NCBI RefSeq assembly: GCF_002741015.1
Contig: NZ_CP016617.1
Span: forward strand, 1,240,001-1,304,000
Direction of reading: 5' to 3'
From: Microvirga ossetica
Lineage (GTDB): Bacteria > Pseudomonadota > Alphaproteobacteria > Rhizobiales > Beijerinckiaceae
Length of the DNA stretch: 64,000 nt
The notes below the pieces were generated by a model. That model searched no databases. It was not told where the DNA came from and saw only the letters and a program-made list of their open reading frames with translations. A program made the position numbers and the translations under genes. Within the stretch, counting starts at the first letter, position 1; every line of letters starts with the position of its first letter. This document shows positions 8,319-18,848 of this stretch, piece by piece.

Positions 8319-9491
8319 TTAGCGCTCCAGGCACATGGCGACGCCCATGCCGCCGCCGATGCACAGGGTAGCGAGGCCCTTCTTGGCGTTGCGCCGGCCC
8401 ATCTCGTGCAGCAGGGTCACGAGCACGCGGGCGCCCGAGGCGCCGATCGGGTGGCCGATGGCGATGGCGCCGCCGTTCACGTTCACGATCGACGGATCCC
8501 AGCCCATGTCCTTGTTGACCGCGAGCGCCTGGGCCGCGAAGGCCTCGTTGGCTTCGACGAGATCGAGGTCGGAGACCTTCCAGCCGGCCTTCTCCAGCGC
8601 CTTGCGGGAGGACGGGATCGGGCCCGTGCCCATGATCGCCGGATCGACGCCGGCCGTCGCCCAGGAGGCGATGCGGGCGAGCGGGGTCAGGCCGCGCTTC
8701 TGGGCCTCGGCCTCGGTCATCAGCACGAGGGCTGCCGCGCCGTCATTGATGCCGGACGCATTGCCGGCCGTGACCGTGCCGTCCTTCGAGAAGGCGGGCC
8801 TGAGCTTCGCCAGGGATTCGACGGTGGTGCCGGCGCGGATATACTCGTCCTGGTCCACCACGATGTCGCCCTTGCGGCTGGAAATCGTGACGGGCGTGAT
8901 CTCGTCCTTGAAGCGGCCTTCCTTCTGGGCCGCCTCGGCCTTGTTCTGGGAGGCGGTCGCGAACTGGTCCTGCTCCTCGCGGGTGAGCTGCCAGCGCTGG
9001 GCCACGTTCTCGGCGGTGGTGCCCATGTGATAGCCGTTGAAGGCGTCCATCAGGCCGTCCTTCAGCATGGTGTCGACGAGCTTGAAGTCGCCCATCTTGG
9101 TGCCGGAGCGCATATGGGCGGCGTGGGGGGCGAGCGACATGGATTCCTGGCCGCCGGCGACGATGATGTTCGCATCGCCATTGGCGATCTGCTGCAGGCC
9201 GATGGCCACCGTACGCAGGCCCGAGCCGCAGAGCTGGTTGAGCGCCCAGGCGGTCTTTTCCTGCGGCACGCCCGCGGCGATGGCGGCTTGGCGGGCCGGG
9301 TTCTGGCCCTGGCCTGCGGTCAGGATCTGGCCGAGGATGACCTCGTCCACTTCCGCGCCGTCGACCTTCGCCCGCTCGAGGGCCGCCTTGACGGCGATGG
9401 CGCCGAGCTCGTGGGCCGGGGTGTTGGCGAAGGCCCCGTTGAACGAGCCGACGGCCGTGCGCGTCGCTCCGACGATGACGATGTTAGTCAT
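8319..9491 (-). CDS. phaA: Acetyl-CoA acetyltransferase (beta-ketothiolase)
   Basis: PhaA condenses two acetyl-CoA to acetoacetyl-CoA, the entry step of PHB synthesis. The product is 390 residues, the usual thiolase length. The nucleophilic cysteine is in [12 protein letters not shown] near residue 88, the active-site histidine in [14 protein letters not shown], and the second cysteine in the C-terminal [13 protein letters not shown]. The start at 9491 is fixed by GGAGGAACCC directly upstream. It lies 118 bases after ndh, enough for a promoter of its own, and 90 bases before phaB. Confidence 0.97.
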   Translation of the reverse strand: MTNIVIVGATRTAVGSFNGAFANTPAHELGAIAVKAALERAKVDGAEVDEVILGQILTAGQGQNPARQAAIAAGVPQEKTAWALNQLCGSGLRTVAIGLQQIANGDANIIVAGGQESMSLAPHAAHMRSGTKMGDFKLVDTMLKDGLMDAFNGYHMGTTAENVAQRWQLTREEQDQFATASQNKAEAAQKEGRFKDEITPVTISSRKGDIVVDQDEYIRAGTTVESLAKLRPAFSKDGTVTAGNASGINDGAAALVLMTEAEAQKRGLTPLARIASWATAGVDPAIMGTGPIPSSRKALEKAGWKVSDLDLVEANEAFAAQALAVNKDMGWDPSIVNVNGGAIAIGHPIGASGARVLVTLLHEMGRRNAKKGLATLCIGGGMGVAMCLER

Positions 9492-9609
9492 GGGTTCCTC
9501 CAGTGGGTTGTTTGTCGACACTCAACGTCGCAGAGCACGCGATGGTCAGAGGCGTATTTCGACGGGTAATGTATGGCAGAGCAGCAATCCACGCCCATGA
9601 TCCTGCCTA

Positions 9610-10998
9610 TCAATGAAGCTTAATACGGGGTTCGGTCCGGCGTGTCAGCATGCGCGCGGTCGTATCGATGGCAACCTTCGATGAGCCGTGAAGTGCCCTC
9701 TGGTGCATCGTGTAGAGTGACTGGTACATCAAGCGAGCAATCAAGCCTTCGATGAAGAAGTCCTTGCCCCGGATGAACCCCATCAGGTTGCCGACCGTGC
9801 TGTATTCTCCAAGCGACACCAGCGAACCAAAATCTCGATAGCGAAACGGCTGCAGAGGTTTCCCTTCAAGGTGCCGTTGAATCTGTTTGACGAGATGTGA
9901 TGCCTGTTGATGGGCGGCCTGCGCGCGTGGTGGGATTGGCGTCGGCAGATCTGGCGTGACGAGATAGGCGCAGTCGCCAATGGCAAAGATGTTGGGATCC
10001 CGCGTTGTCTGGAGCGTCGGGGTAACCACAAGCTGATTGTTCCGGCTCGTTTCAAGCCCAGCCAAATCCTTCAGGAAGTCAGGCGCCTTCACTCCCGCGG
10101 CCCAGACCACAAGCTCTGAAGGCACAAAGCTCCCGTCGGCAAGATGCACGCCCTTATCGGTCACCTCCGTCACACGCGCCTTCGTCCGGACTTCAACCCC
10201 GATCTTCCCGAGCAGGCGCATAACGCTCTCGGAAACCCGCTCCGGGACCGCCGGGAGAATGCGATCTGCCGCTTCAATGAGAGTGATCTTGAGGTCCTTC
10301 TCCGGGTCAACCCTGTCGAGCCCATGGGCGACAACGTGCCGGGTCGCCCGGTGCAATTCTGCTGCGAGCTCGGTGCCGGTTGCGCCAGCGCCAATCACAG
10401 CCACATGCAGCTGGCCGGGACGCACCGGGCCCGGCTGCGCATGGGCTCGAATGAGACTGTTGACCAGGCGTTGATGAAACCGCACCGCCTGATCCGGCGT
10501 GTCCAACGCGATGGCATGCTCCTTCACACCTGGGGTGCCGAAGTCGTTGCTCCCGCTGCCGACCGCCAACACCAATGTGTCAAAGCAAAAGGAGCGGGCC
10601 GGGGTGACCTCGCGACCTTCATTGTCGAAGCTGGCCGCGAGGAATACTTCCGGCTTATCGCGATCAAGGCCTATCATCTCGCCGATGCGGTAGCGGAAAT
10701 GATGGCGGTGCGCTTGCGCCAGATAATCGACGGCATGGTGACCGACATCCATGCTGCCGGCCGCTACCTCATGCAGAAGAGGTTTCCAGATATGGGTTCT
10801 GAATCGCTCGACCAGCGTCACCTGGGCTTTCTTGTGGCGGCCAAGCCGGTCGCCCAGCTTGGTCACAAGCTGCAGCCCTGCCGCACCGCCACCAACAACC
10901 ACAATCTGATGGAGAGACGGCTCCGCACGGGGCTGCGAGGTGGGCTCCTGCTGATGTTCCGCGCGTGTATCCAAACTATGTCGTTCGGACATGAGCAT
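9610..10998 (-). CDS. ndh: Type II NADH dehydrogenase (NDH-2)
   Basis: This is a single-subunit, non-proton-pumping NADH:quinone oxidoreductase of the membrane surface. Two Rossmann motifs are visible, IVVVGGGAAGLQLV for FAD near residue 33 and VAVIGAGATGTELAAEL for NADH near residue 201, followed by the FAIGDCA segment that binds the flavin. A C-terminal amphipathic region (FIEGLIARLMYQSLYTMHQ) probably anchors it to the membrane. The ATG at 10998 is four bases after AAAGGACGG; the ATG at 10992 is better spaced, and an in-frame GTG lies at 11022. It begins about 20 bases after dctA. Reoxidising NADH from pyruvate dehydrogenase without building proton-motive force would favour carbon flow into acetyl-CoA and PHB. 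Confidence 0.93.
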   Translation of the reverse strand: MLMSERHSLDTRAEHQQEPTSQPRAEPSLHQIVVVGGGAAGLQLVTKLGDRLGRHKKAQVTLVERFRTHIWKPLLHEVAAGSMDVGHHAVDYLAQAHRHHFRYRIGEMIGLDRDKPEVFLAASFDNEGREVTPARSFCFDTLVLAVGSGSNDFGTPGVKEHAIALDTPDQAVRFHQRLVNSLIRAHAQPGPVRPGQLHVAVIGAGATGTELAAELHRATRHVVAHGLDRVDPEKDLKITLIEAADRILPAVPERVSESVMRLLGKIGVEVRTKARVTEVTDKGVHLADGSFVPSELVVWAAGVKAPDFLKDLAGLETSRNNQLVVTPTLQTTRDPNIFAIGDCAYLVTPDLPTPIPPRAQAAHQQASHLVKQIQRHLEGKPLQPFRYRDFGSLVSLGEYSTVGNLMGFIRGKDFFIEGLIARLMYQSLYTMHQRALHGSSKVAIDTTARMLTRRTEPRIKLH

Positions 10999-11018
10999 CC
11001 GTCCTTTGGGTTGAGTGG

Positions 11019-12398
11019 TCACACCCGAATCGGCTGTGGGACACCCGCCTCAGCGACATCATCCTCTACCTTCACCGTTTCTGGCTCATCGGCTTCAAGA
11101 TCCGTCTCCTGGTTCAAGCGCTGGTGGAGGCGCTTTTCATCGAGAGCGCCTTCCCATTTCGCAACAACGACAGTCGCCAGACCATTACCGATCAAGTTGG
11201 TGAGGGCCCGCGCCTCCGACATGAAGCGATCGATTCCAAGAATCAGGGCGATGCTTGCGACCGGGATTGTGCCGACCGAGGCAAGTGTCGCAGCCAAAAC
11301 GATGAAGCCGGATCCAGTGACTCCGGCCGCTCCCTTTGAGGTGAGCAGGAGAATCAGGATGATGCCCAGTTCTTGCGACAGGGTCAGGTCGGTGTTGGTT
11401 GCCTGGGCGAGGAACACCGCCGCCATCGTCAGATAGATGCACGTTCCATCGAGATTGAAGGAGTATCCGGTGGGGATCACCAGCCCAACGACTGAGGCCT
11501 CACAGCCCAGGTTCTCCATCTTGGCGATCATGCGCGGGAGCACCGACTCCGAGGACGAGGTGCCGAGGACGATCAGCAACTCTTCCTTGATATACCTGAT
11601 GAACTTGAAGATGGAGAATCCGCACAGCGCCGCGATGCCGCCCAGGACGCCAAAGATGAACAGCAGGCAGGTCGCGTAGAAGGCCAGCATGAAGTTGCCG
11701 AGCGACAGCAGGGTTCCCACGCCGTATTTGCCGATCGTGAACGCCATTGCACCGAACGCACCGATCGGGGCCAGCTTCATGATCAAGCCGACGATGCGGA
11801 AGAAGATGTGACCGACGATGTCGATGAGGCGAAGCACCGGCTCGCCATGCGAGCCCAATGCCTGCAAGCCGAAGGCGAACAGGATCGCGAAGAACAGGAC
11901 CTGGAGGATTTCACCGGTCGCAAAGGCACCAACAACCGTCGATGGAATGATCTCCATCAGGAACCCGATGGTACTCTGGTCCTTCGCCTTCGTGGTGTAG
12001 GTTGCAATTGACGAGGTGTCGACGCGGGAGAGATCGACATTCATGCCCACACCCGGCTGCCATAGGTTGACGACAATCAGCCCAATCACAAGAGCCAGCG
12101 TTGTCACGACCTCGAAGTAAATGAGCGCCTTCAGCCCGACCCGGCCGACCTTCTTCATGTCCTTCATGCTGGCAATGCCATGCACGACCGTGAAGAAGAT
12201 GATCGGGGCAATGAGCATCTTGATCATCTTGATGAAGGCATCGCCCAACGGCTTCATCGCTTCGCCGAGGGAGGGATAGAAGTGGCCCAAGAGGACACCC
12301 AGCACGATCGCGGTGAGTACTTGGACGTAGAGGTGCTGATACCACCGGCCTTGGTGATGGGATCCCAGAACCGCCGTTGTCGGGGTTACCGTTGCCAT
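11019..12398 (-). CDS. dctA: C4-dicarboxylate/H+ (or Na+) symporter DctA
   Basis: DctA imports malate, succinate and fumarate across the inner membrane. The 459-residue protein has eight hydrophobic helices and the family re-entrant loops: [15 protein letters not shown] holds the serine-rich motif of hairpin 1, and [16 protein letters not shown] the substrate and cation-binding NLDGT segment. The C-terminus has an acidic extension of about 25 residues, somewhat longer than in the enteric protein. GGAGGACACGAC precedes the ATG. It follows maeB by 27 bases and precedes ndh by 20, so malate uptake, malic enzyme and NADH oxidation appear translationally or transcriptionally coupled. Confidence 0.96.
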   Translation of the reverse strand: MATVTPTTAVLGSHHQGRWYQHLYVQVLTAIVLGVLLGHFYPSLGEAMKPLGDAFIKMIKMLIAPIIFFTVVHGIASMKDMKKVGRVGLKALIYFEVVTTLALVIGLIVVNLWQPGVGMNVDLSRVDTSSIATYTTKAKDQSTIGFLMEIIPSTVVGAFATGEILQVLFFAILFAFGLQALGSHGEPVLRLIDIVGHIFFRIVGLIMKLAPIGAFGAMAFTIGKYGVGTLLSLGNFMLAFYATCLLFIFGVLGGIAALCGFSIFKFIRYIKEELLIVLGTSSSESVLPRMIAKMENLGCEASVVGLVIPTGYSFNLDGTCIYLTMAAVFLAQATNTDLTLSQELGIILILLLTSKGAAGVTGSGFIVLAATLASVGTIPVASIALILGIDRFMSEARALTNLIGNGLATVVVAKWEGALDEKRLHQRLNQETDLEADEPETVKVEDDVAEAGVPQPIRV

Positions 12399-12425
12399 GT
12401 CGTGTCCTCCATTAAAGAGATCCGA

Positions 12426-14771
12426 TCAGCCGGTCTGCGCTGCTGATCCAGCGGCCACGGCCGTCAGCGCGGTCATATTCACGATCCCCCTCACTGTTGC
12501 CGTGGGGGTGAGGATGTGGACAGGCTTGGCGGCGCCGAGCAGGATCGGCCCGACGCTGATTCCCTGCCCAGCGACGATCTTGAGAGCGTTGAAGGTGGCA
12601 TTTGCCGCATCCAGGTTCGGCATGATCAGGAGGTTCGCCTCGGCCGAAAGCCGTGCGTCCGGGAAGATGCGGTTGAGCAACGGCCGGCTGAGCGCCGCAT
12701 CGGCATGCATCTCGCCTTCGACTTCAAGATCCGGGGTGCGGCGATTGATCAGTTCGAGCGCGTCCCGCATCTTGCGTGCCGACGGATCGCTGGCGGTCCC
12801 GAAGTTGGAGTGCGACACGAGGGCAATGCGTGGCGTCTGGCCAAACCGCCTCAGCTCGGCCGCGGCCAGGATAGCCATCTCGGCGATCTCCTCTGCCGTG
12901 GGGTCTAGGTGGATGTAAGGATCGCATATAAACAGTGTATGCCGCGGCAGCTGGAGCAGGCTCATTGCGGCGAAGCTGTGGGCTCCCTCGGCCAGTCCGA
13001 TCACCTCCTCAACGTAGCGCAGATGATTGGTGTAGGCTCCGAATGTGCCGCACAGGAGCCCGTCCGCTTGGCCGCCACAGAGCAGCATTGCCCCGATCAG
13101 GGTGCTGTTGCGCCGCATCTCGGCCGCGGCGACATCACGGGACAGGCCGTGCCGCTTGCGGCGCTGATAATAGGCCTCTGCGGCGTCAGCCACAGCGTCA
13201 TGATCATCGAAGCTGGCGATCTCGATGTCGCGGCCGGGTTGCAGGCGAAGTCCCAGTGCTGAGATTTTCTGGGCGATCACGTCCGGCCGACCCACCAGGA
13301 TTGGCGTTGCAAGGCTTTCATCGACCGCCACTTGCGCTGCGCGAAGAACACGGTCGTCCTCGCCTTCCGCATATACGATACGCTTGCGGCCGGACTCGGC
13401 CGCCGCGGCAAAGACAGGCTGCATCACCGTTCCGGAGGTGTAGACAAACCGCTGGAGGGACCGCCGATACTCCTCAACGTTTGGCAATGGCCGGGTCGCC
13501 ACGCCGCTGTCCATCGCCGCCTGGGCGACGGCCGGCGCGACCTTCGTGATCAGCCGTGGGTCGAACGGGCGCGGGATGAGATAATCAGGGCCGAAGCTGA
13601 TGTCCTGAATGCCGTAGGCGGCCGTCACGACGTCCGACTGCTCGGCCTGCGCGAGCTCGGCGATCGCCCGGACTGCCGCGAGCTTCATCTCCTCATTGAT
13701 CGTGCTGGCGCCAACGTCGAGGGCGCCACGGAAGATGAACGGGAAGCAGAGGACGTTGTTGACCTGGTTGGGATAGTCCGAGCGCCCGGTCGCGATGATG
13801 GCATCGGGCCGGACCTCTTTCGCAAGCTCCGGCCGGATCTCAGGGTCGGGATTGGCGAGTGCCAGGATCAGCGGCCTATCCGCCATGGTTTTCACCATTT
13901 CGGGCTTGAGGACACCGGCAGCCGAGAGACCGAGGAAAATATCGGCACCCTCAACGATCTCTCCGAGGGTCCGGGCCGACGTCGGACGGGCATACTGCGC
14001 CTTCTGCTCGTCCATGGCCTCGGTGCGACCTTGGTACACGACGCCCTTGGAGTCGGTGACGAGGATGTTCTCCTTCCGCACGCCCAGGCCGACCAAGATA
14101 TTGAGACAAGCAATGGCGGCAGCGCCGGCTCCTGAGCAGACGAGCTTGACGTCGTCGATGCGCTTGTCGACCACCTTCAGGCCGTTCAGAACGGCGGCTG
14201 CGGCAACGATCGCAGTCCCGTGCTGATCGTCGTGGAAGACCGGGATCTTCATGCGCGCGCGCAGCTTCGTCTCGATCACGAAGCACTCTGGCGCTTTGAT
14301 GTCCTCCAGGTTGATGCCGCCGAAGGTCGGCTCGAGCGAGGCGATAATGTCGACGAGTTTATCCGGGTCGGTCTCGTCGATCTCGATATCGAACACATCG
14401 ATGCCGGCAAACTTGCGGAACAGGCAGCCCTTGCCTTCCATGACCGGCTTACCGGCCAGCGCCCCGATATTGCCCAATCCCAGCACAGCCGTGCCATTAG
14501 AGATCACGGCGACCAGGTTCCCGCGCGATGTCAGGTTTGCGGCCTCGAGCGGATCATCCTTGATGGCCAGGCATGCGGCCGCCACGCCAGGAGAGTAGGC
14601 CAGTGCAAGGTCCCGCTGGGTGGTCATGTCCTTGGTCGGCAGAACCATAATTTTCCCAGGGGTCGGGAAACGATGATAGTCGAGCGCTGCCTTGACGAGG
14701 AGCTCATCTGCGTTCGGCTCCGCTTGACTAACCTCGCCACCTGCTGCCTTGACGTTCACTTCCTGCTTCAT
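12426..14771 (-). CDS. maeB: NADP-type malic enzyme with phosphotransacetylase-like tail
   Basis: MaeB decarboxylates malate to pyruvate and makes NADPH. The 781-residue product has the two-part layout of the bacterial large malic enzymes: the catalytic domain (about 20-430), with [11 protein letters not shown], the metal-binding EDIKAPECF and [10 protein letters not shown], and a dinucleotide fold near [13 protein letters not shown]; then a phosphotransacetylase-like domain (about 455-770) that is usually regulatory and senses acetyl-CoA. Start is an ATG giving [12 protein letters not shown]. It lies 82 bases after the phasin gene and 27 before dctA. Its NADPH would feed PhaB and its pyruvate the adjacent pyruvate dehydrogenase. 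Confidence 0.95.
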   Translation of the reverse strand: MKQEVNVKAAGGEVSQAEPNADELLVKAALDYHRFPTPGKIMVLPTKDMTTQRDLALAYSPGVAAACLAIKDDPLEAANLTSRGNLVAVISNGTAVLGLGNIGALAGKPVMEGKGCLFRKFAGIDVFDIEIDETDPDKLVDIIASLEPTFGGINLEDIKAPECFVIETKLRARMKIPVFHDDQHGTAIVAAAAVLNGLKVVDKRIDDVKLVCSGAGAAAIACLNILVGLGVRKENILVTDSKGVVYQGRTEAMDEQKAQYARPTSARTLGEIVEGADIFLGLSAAGVLKPEMVKTMADRPLILALANPDPEIRPELAKEVRPDAIIATGRSDYPNQVNNVLCFPFIFRGALDVGASTINEEMKLAAVRAIAELAQAEQSDVVTAAYGIQDISFGPDYLIPRPFDPRLITKVAPAVAQAAMDSGVATRPLPNVEEYRRSLQRFVYTSGTVMQPVFAAAAESGRKRIVYAEGEDDRVLRAAQVAVDESLATPILVGRPDVIAQKISALGLRLQPGRDIEIASFDDHDAVADAAEAYYQRRKRHGLSRDVAAAEMRRNSTLIGAMLLCGGQADGLLCGTFGAYTNHLRYVEEVIGLAEGAHSFAAMSLLQLPRHTLFICDPYIHLDPTAEEIAEMAILAAAELRRFGQTPRIALVSHSNFGTASDPSARKMRDALELINRRTPDLEVEGEMHADAALSRPLLNRIFPDARLSAEANLLIMPNLDAANATFNALKIVAGQGISVGPILLGAAKPVHILTPTATVRGIVNMTALTAVAAGSAAQTG

Positions 14772-14853
14772 GATCGCCTCTCTAAGTGCGAGATATCAAG
14801 GGGGGTGGCTGCGGTTTCAGGCCCGCAGGCCGCATCGGGCCGCCCTCGGCAGG

Positions 14854-15264
14854 CTAGCCCTTTGGACGTGCTCCAGCGCCCATGTCGGCTGCTGTGCGCG
14901 CGGCGGCGCCACCGACCTCCTGCATCTGGGTCTTCACTCGCTCGAACTGCTGTTGAAGAAACGTCTGCTGCAGAGCGGCCATCTCCTGCGGATCCTTGGC
15001 GCGCACGAGTTGCTGGGCAAACTCGAAGGTGGCATTGATGTTGGCCTCGGCCGCAGCCAGCACATTCCGGTTCATATCACGTGCGCCTGCCTGCGCCGCC
15101 TGCACGGAGGACTCGACCTTCTCCTGAAGGTTCGTGGCCTGCTGCAGGTACTGGTCTACCGCCTGCTTAGCTTGGGCGAGGGTGGTCTCAGCCGCCTGTC
15201 TCACTTGTTCAGGCACGCCGGCGGCATTGGTGTTTCCCGTCGTTGAACCCTGCTTTCCGGCCAT
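14854..15264 (-). CDS. phaP: Phasin (PHB granule-associated protein)
   Basis: This 136-residue amphipathic protein is a phasin, the surface coat of PHB granules. It is almost entirely predicted helix with Ala/Gln-rich heptads: VRQAAETTLAQAKQAVDQYLQ and NINATFEFAQQLVRAKDPQE, the latter being the classical phasin segment in which the protein is recruited with Phe at the granule face. The GGAAGGAGATAGTC sequence before the ATG is a strong ribosome site, as expected for an abundant protein. It sits between lpd (50 bases) and maeB (82 bases). Confidence in phasin identity is high; the exact subfamily is not resolved. Confidence 0.92.
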   Translation of the reverse strand: MAGKQGSTTGNTNAAGVPEQVRQAAETTLAQAKQAVDQYLQQATNLQEKVESSVQAAQAGARDMNRNVLAAAEANINATFEFAQQLVRAKDPQEMAALQQTFLQQQFERVKTQMQEVGGAAARTAADMGAGARPKG

Positions 15265-15314
15265 GACTATCTCCTTCCGTTGGCATGTCGTTCTGTGTGC
15301 GTCCCCACGTTGGC

Positions 15315-17468
15315 TCAGTGCGCCGTCTTTGGCTGCTTCTTCGGCATGTAGAGGTCGGTGATCGTGCCCTCGAAGGCTTCGGCCGCCATGCCGATCGTTT
15401 CCGACAGGGTCGGGTGCGGGTGAATGGTTAGCCCAATATCCTGCGCATCCGCCCCCATCTCGATGGCAAGCGCCGCCTCGGCGATCAGGTCGCCCGCGGA
15501 CGGCCCGACGATGCTGCAGCCGATGATCTGCTCGGTGGCCTCGTCGAACAGAACCTTGGTGAGACCCTCGTCACGACCGAGCGAGAGGGAGCGGCCGCTC
15601 GCGGCCCAAGGGAAAACCCCTTTGCCGTACTTGAGCCCCTTCGCCCTGGCCTCGTTCTCGGTCATCCCGACCCAAGCCACTTCCGGATCGGTGTAGGCCA
15701 CCGATGGGATCACCTTGGCGTCGAAGAACGCGTTCTTGCCAGCTGTCGTCTCGGCCGCAACCTTGCCCTCGTGCACCGCCTTGTGGGCCAGCATCGGCTG
15801 GCCGACGATGTCGCCGACGGCAAAGATGTGCGGAACGTTGGTGCGCATCTGCCGGTCGACCGGGATGAAGCCGTGCGCGTCGACTGCAATGCCGGCGTTC
15901 TCCGCGCCAATGAGTTTGCCGTTCGGCTTGCGGCCGACCGCCACGAGGATCCTGTCGAACGTGTCGGTGGCCGGGGCGCTGCCGCCCTCGAAGTGCACGG
16001 TTAGTCCCTGCCCGTTGGCATCGACTTTGGTGACCTTGGCCTTCAGGTGAATGGCCTCATACTGCTTCGAGATCCGCTTCATCAGCGGCGTGACGATGTC
16101 CTTGTCGGCCCCTGGGATAATCTGGTCCATCAGCTCGACCACCGTCACCTTGGCGCCGAGCGCGTGATAGACGGTCGCCATTTCCAGACCGATGATACCG
16201 CCGCCAATGACCAGGAGCCGCTGCGGGATCCCGTCCAGCTCGAGCGCTCCCGTCGAGTCGATCACGCGCGGATCATCATGCGGAATGAAGGGAAGTATCA
16301 CCGGCTCCGATCCGGCCGCGATGATCGCCTGTTCGAAGCTCACGATCTTTGTTGACCCCTCGTCCGACCTGACCTCCAACTGGTTCATGGACAAGAACTG
16401 CCCGACGCCTGGCACGACCGTCACCTTGCGCTGTTTGGCGAGACCGGCCAGGCCTCCCGTGAGCCGCTTCACCACGCCGTCCTTCCAGTCACGCAGCTTC
16501 TCGATGTCGATAGAAGGCTCAGCAAAGCTGATGCCGTGGGCGCCCATGCTCCTTGTCTCGTCAATGACCTTGGCGGCGTGCAGGAGCGCCTTGGAGGGAA
16601 TGCAGCCCACGTTTAGGCAGACACCCCCAAGGCTCGGCCAGCGGTCCACCAGCACGACGTTCTTGCCCAGATCCGCAGCCCGGAAGGCAGCGGTATAGCC
16701 GCCCGGCCCGGCCCCGAGCACCACCACCTCCGCATGGAAGTCTCCTGCCGCTGCGACCGGTGGCTTTGGAGCGGGCGCGGGTGCCCGATGCCCGTCCCCT
16801 TGCGGTCCAACCCGGGCCTCAAGCGCTGACGATCCGTAGCCTGCCTGACCTTGCCCGGGGGCGTGATCGGCGAGCGGTGCAACGGACGCCCCTGCACTGG
16901 TCTCGATAATGGCGATCACGTCGTCCTGAGAGACGCGGTCCCCCACTTTGACCTTGACCTCCCTGATCGTGCCGCTCTGGGCCGCGGGCACTTCCATGGT
17001 CGCCTTGTCGGATTCCAGTGTAATCAACGGGTCGTCGACCTTGATCGTGGCTCCCGGCTGCACATGGACTTCAATGATCGGCACGTTCGTGTAGTCGCCG
17101 ATATCCGGGATCCTGACCTCAATCGCCTCATACACCCCGCTGGGACTGCCGTAGCCGGCTTGGCCTGGGCCGGGGGACGGAGCGGCCTCCTCCTTGATCC
17201 GCTCCTTGGGCGGAATGGCGGAGGCTCCCTCCGCGTCCAGAGTGATGATCAGATCGCCTTGCGAGATCCGGTCGCCGGCCTTAACCCTGACCTCACGGAC
17301 AGTCCCGGCCACCGTTGCCGGAATGTCCATGGTCGCCTTGTCGGACTCCAGCGTGATCAGGGTATCATCGACGTTGATCTTGCTGCCGGGCTGAACGTGC
17401 ACCTCGATGATCGGGACCTGTTGGAAGTCGCCGATGTCGGGCAGGTGGATCTCGGTCGTCGTGCTCAT
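15315..17468 (-). CDS. lpd: Dihydrolipoyl dehydrogenase with two N-terminal lipoyl domains
   Basis: E3 reoxidises dihydrolipoyl groups of pyruvate dehydrogenase with NAD. The catalytic part (about residues 245-717) has the FAD motif VVVLGAGPGGYTAAF, the redox disulphide GGVCLNVGCIP (Cys284/Cys289) and the His-Pro-Glu-type interface HPHPTLSE. Ahead of it are two complete lipoyl domains with modifiable lysines at about 44 and 155, each in the motif ESDKATM. Both are followed by the near-identical linker GQAGYGS, which points to an internal duplication. Usual E3 is about 470 residues; one fused lipoyl domain is known in some bacteria, but two is unusual. The ATG at 17468 is preferred; a GTG lies one codon earlier. 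It follows aceF by 42 bases. Confidence 0.95.
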   Translation of the reverse strand: MSTTTEIHLPDIGDFQQVPIIEVHVQPGSKINVDDTLITLESDKATMDIPATVAGTVREVRVKAGDRISQGDLIITLDAEGASAIPPKERIKEEAAPSPGPGQAGYGSPSGVYEAIEVRIPDIGDYTNVPIIEVHVQPGATIKVDDPLITLESDKATMEVPAAQSGTIREVKVKVGDRVSQDDVIAIIETSAGASVAPLADHAPGQGQAGYGSSALEARVGPQGDGHRAPAPAPKPPVAAAGDFHAEVVVLGAGPGGYTAAFRAADLGKNVVLVDRWPSLGGVCLNVGCIPSKALLHAAKVIDETRSMGAHGISFAEPSIDIEKLRDWKDGVVKRLTGGLAGLAKQRKVTVVPGVGQFLSMNQLEVRSDEGSTKIVSFEQAIIAAGSEPVILPFIPHDDPRVIDSTGALELDGIPQRLLVIGGGIIGLEMATVYHALGAKVTVVELMDQIIPGADKDIVTPLMKRISKQYEAIHLKAKVTKVDANGQGLTVHFEGGSAPATDTFDRILVAVGRKPNGKLIGAENAGIAVDAHGFIPVDRQMRTNVPHIFAVGDIVGQPMLAHKAVHEGKVAAETTAGKNAFFDAKVIPSVAYTDPEVAWVGMTENEARAKGLKYGKGVFPWAASGRSLSLGRDEGLTKVLFDEATEQIIGCSIVGPSAGDLIAEAALAIEMGADAQDIGLTIHPHPTLSETIGMAAEAFEGTITDLYMPKKQPKTAH

Positions 17469-17510
17469 CACATTGTCTCCCGTAGCGGTCAGGCATTGGG
17501 GCGATTTGGG

Positions 17511-18779
17511 TCACAGAACCAGCCGGCGCACGTCCTCCAGCACTTGAGCGAGATGGCGCGTGAACCGGGCCGCCAGCGCTCCATCAATCACGCGGTGATC
17601 GTACGACACCGAGAGCGGCAACATCAGCCGCGGCTGGAAGGTCTCGCCATTCCAGACCGGCGCCATCCGGGAGCGCACAACCCCAAGGATCGCGACCTCA
17701 GGAGCGTTGACGAGCGGCGTGAACGCCGTGCCGCCGATGCCTCCGAGGCTTGAGATCGTGAAGGAGGCGCCCTGCATGTCGGCTGCTCCGAGCTTACCGT
17801 CGCGGGCCTTCTTCGACACCGCCCCCAGTTCCTGGCTGATGGCGCCGATACCCCTGCGATCAACATCACGGATCACCGGCACGACCAAGCCTTCCGGCGT
17901 GTCAACCGCCACCCCGATATGATAGTACTGCTTCAGGATCAGGGCGTCCTTCTCGGGGCTCAGCGAAGCATTAAACTCCGGGAACTCCTTAAGCGCCGAC
18001 ACAGAGGCTTTCATCAGGAAGGCGAGCAGGGTGACGCGATAACCCTTGTCCTTGGCCGCAGCGTCGAGCTCCTTACGGTAGACGTCCGTCTCGGTGATAT
18101 CCGCCTCGTCCTGATGCGTGACAAGGGGCACATTGAGCCAGGCGCGATGGAGGTGCGGGCCTGAGATCTTCTTGATGCGCGGCAGCGGGCGCGTCTCGGT
18201 TGGGCCGAATTTGGAGAAATCGACTGCTGGAATTTCCGGAATGCCCATCCCGCTCACCGGACCAGGCGCCGAGATCGGCGCAGCCGGGCCTCGGAGGGCA
18301 GCCTTCACATCGTCCTTGGTGATCCGGCCCTTCTCGCCGGTCCCGCGCATGGTTGTAAGATCGATGTCGAGCTCACGCGCCAGGCGCCGCACGCTTGGAC
18401 TGGCATGCACCTGCCCGAAATGCGCCTGGGCTCCTGGACCGTTCGGCTTCGCGGGGGCTGTGGCCGGCGGCGATGGCGCACGGTCGGGCGGCGGGGCTGG
18501 CTCCTGCTGCTCGATCAGCGACGGTGGCTCGGGCATGGTGGCGTCGCCATCCTTCAGCAGCACGATGGCGTGGCCCTCGCTGACCTTGTCCCCCAGCTTG
18601 ATTAGCAGTTTCTCGACAATCCCGGCGGAGGGCGCCGGCACCTCCATGGTGGCTTTGTCGGACTCAAGTGAGATGAGAGGGTCATCCGTATTGACGGGAT
18701 CCCCCTCTTTGACGTGCACCTCGACGATCGGCACATCCTTGTAGTCGCCGATGTCAGGGATCTTCACCTCAGTTGCCAC
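17511..18779 (-). CDS. aceF: Dihydrolipoamide acetyltransferase (PDH E2)
   Basis: E2 is the core of the pyruvate dehydrogenase complex and transfers the acetyl group to CoA. In order: one lipoyl domain (residues 3-78, lysine 42 in ESDKATM), a Pro/Ala linker, a peripheral-subunit-binding domain (HASPSVRRLARELDIDL, about 130-165), and the catalytic domain ending in YDHRVIDGA with the active-site histidine and aspartate. The GTG at 18779 is chosen because GGAGGAACGCC precedes it and it gives VATEVKIPDIG. It has only one lipoyl domain, while the adjacent E3 carries two. It begins 69 bases after aceE. Confidence 0.95.
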   Translation of the reverse strand: MATEVKIPDIGDYKDVPIVEVHVKEGDPVNTDDPLISLESDKATMEVPAPSAGIVEKLLIKLGDKVSEGHAIVLLKDGDATMPEPPSLIEQQEPAPPPDRAPSPPATAPAKPNGPGAQAHFGQVHASPSVRRLARELDIDLTTMRGTGEKGRITKDDVKAALRGPAAPISAPGPVSGMGIPEIPAVDFSKFGPTETRPLPRIKKISGPHLHRAWLNVPLVTHQDEADITETDVYRKELDAAAKDKGYRVTLLAFLMKASVSALKEFPEFNASLSPEKDALILKQYYHIGVAVDTPEGLVVPVIRDVDRRGIGAISQELGAVSKKARDGKLGAADMQGASFTISSLGGIGGTAFTPLVNAPEVAILGVVRSRMAPVWNGETFQPRLMLPLSVSYDHRVIDGALAARFTRHLAQVLEDVRRLVL

Positions 18780-18848
18780 GGCGTTCCTCCTTCGATCAGG
18801 CGACCTCATTGGGCGGGTCTCCGTTTCGATGACTTCGCTACGCGATGC

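Noticed and set aside
8406..9569. 387-codon plus-strand frame opposite phaA
   Set aside because: Low-complexity Gly/Arg/Ala/Leu product, no ribosome site; phaA on the other strand is unmistakable.
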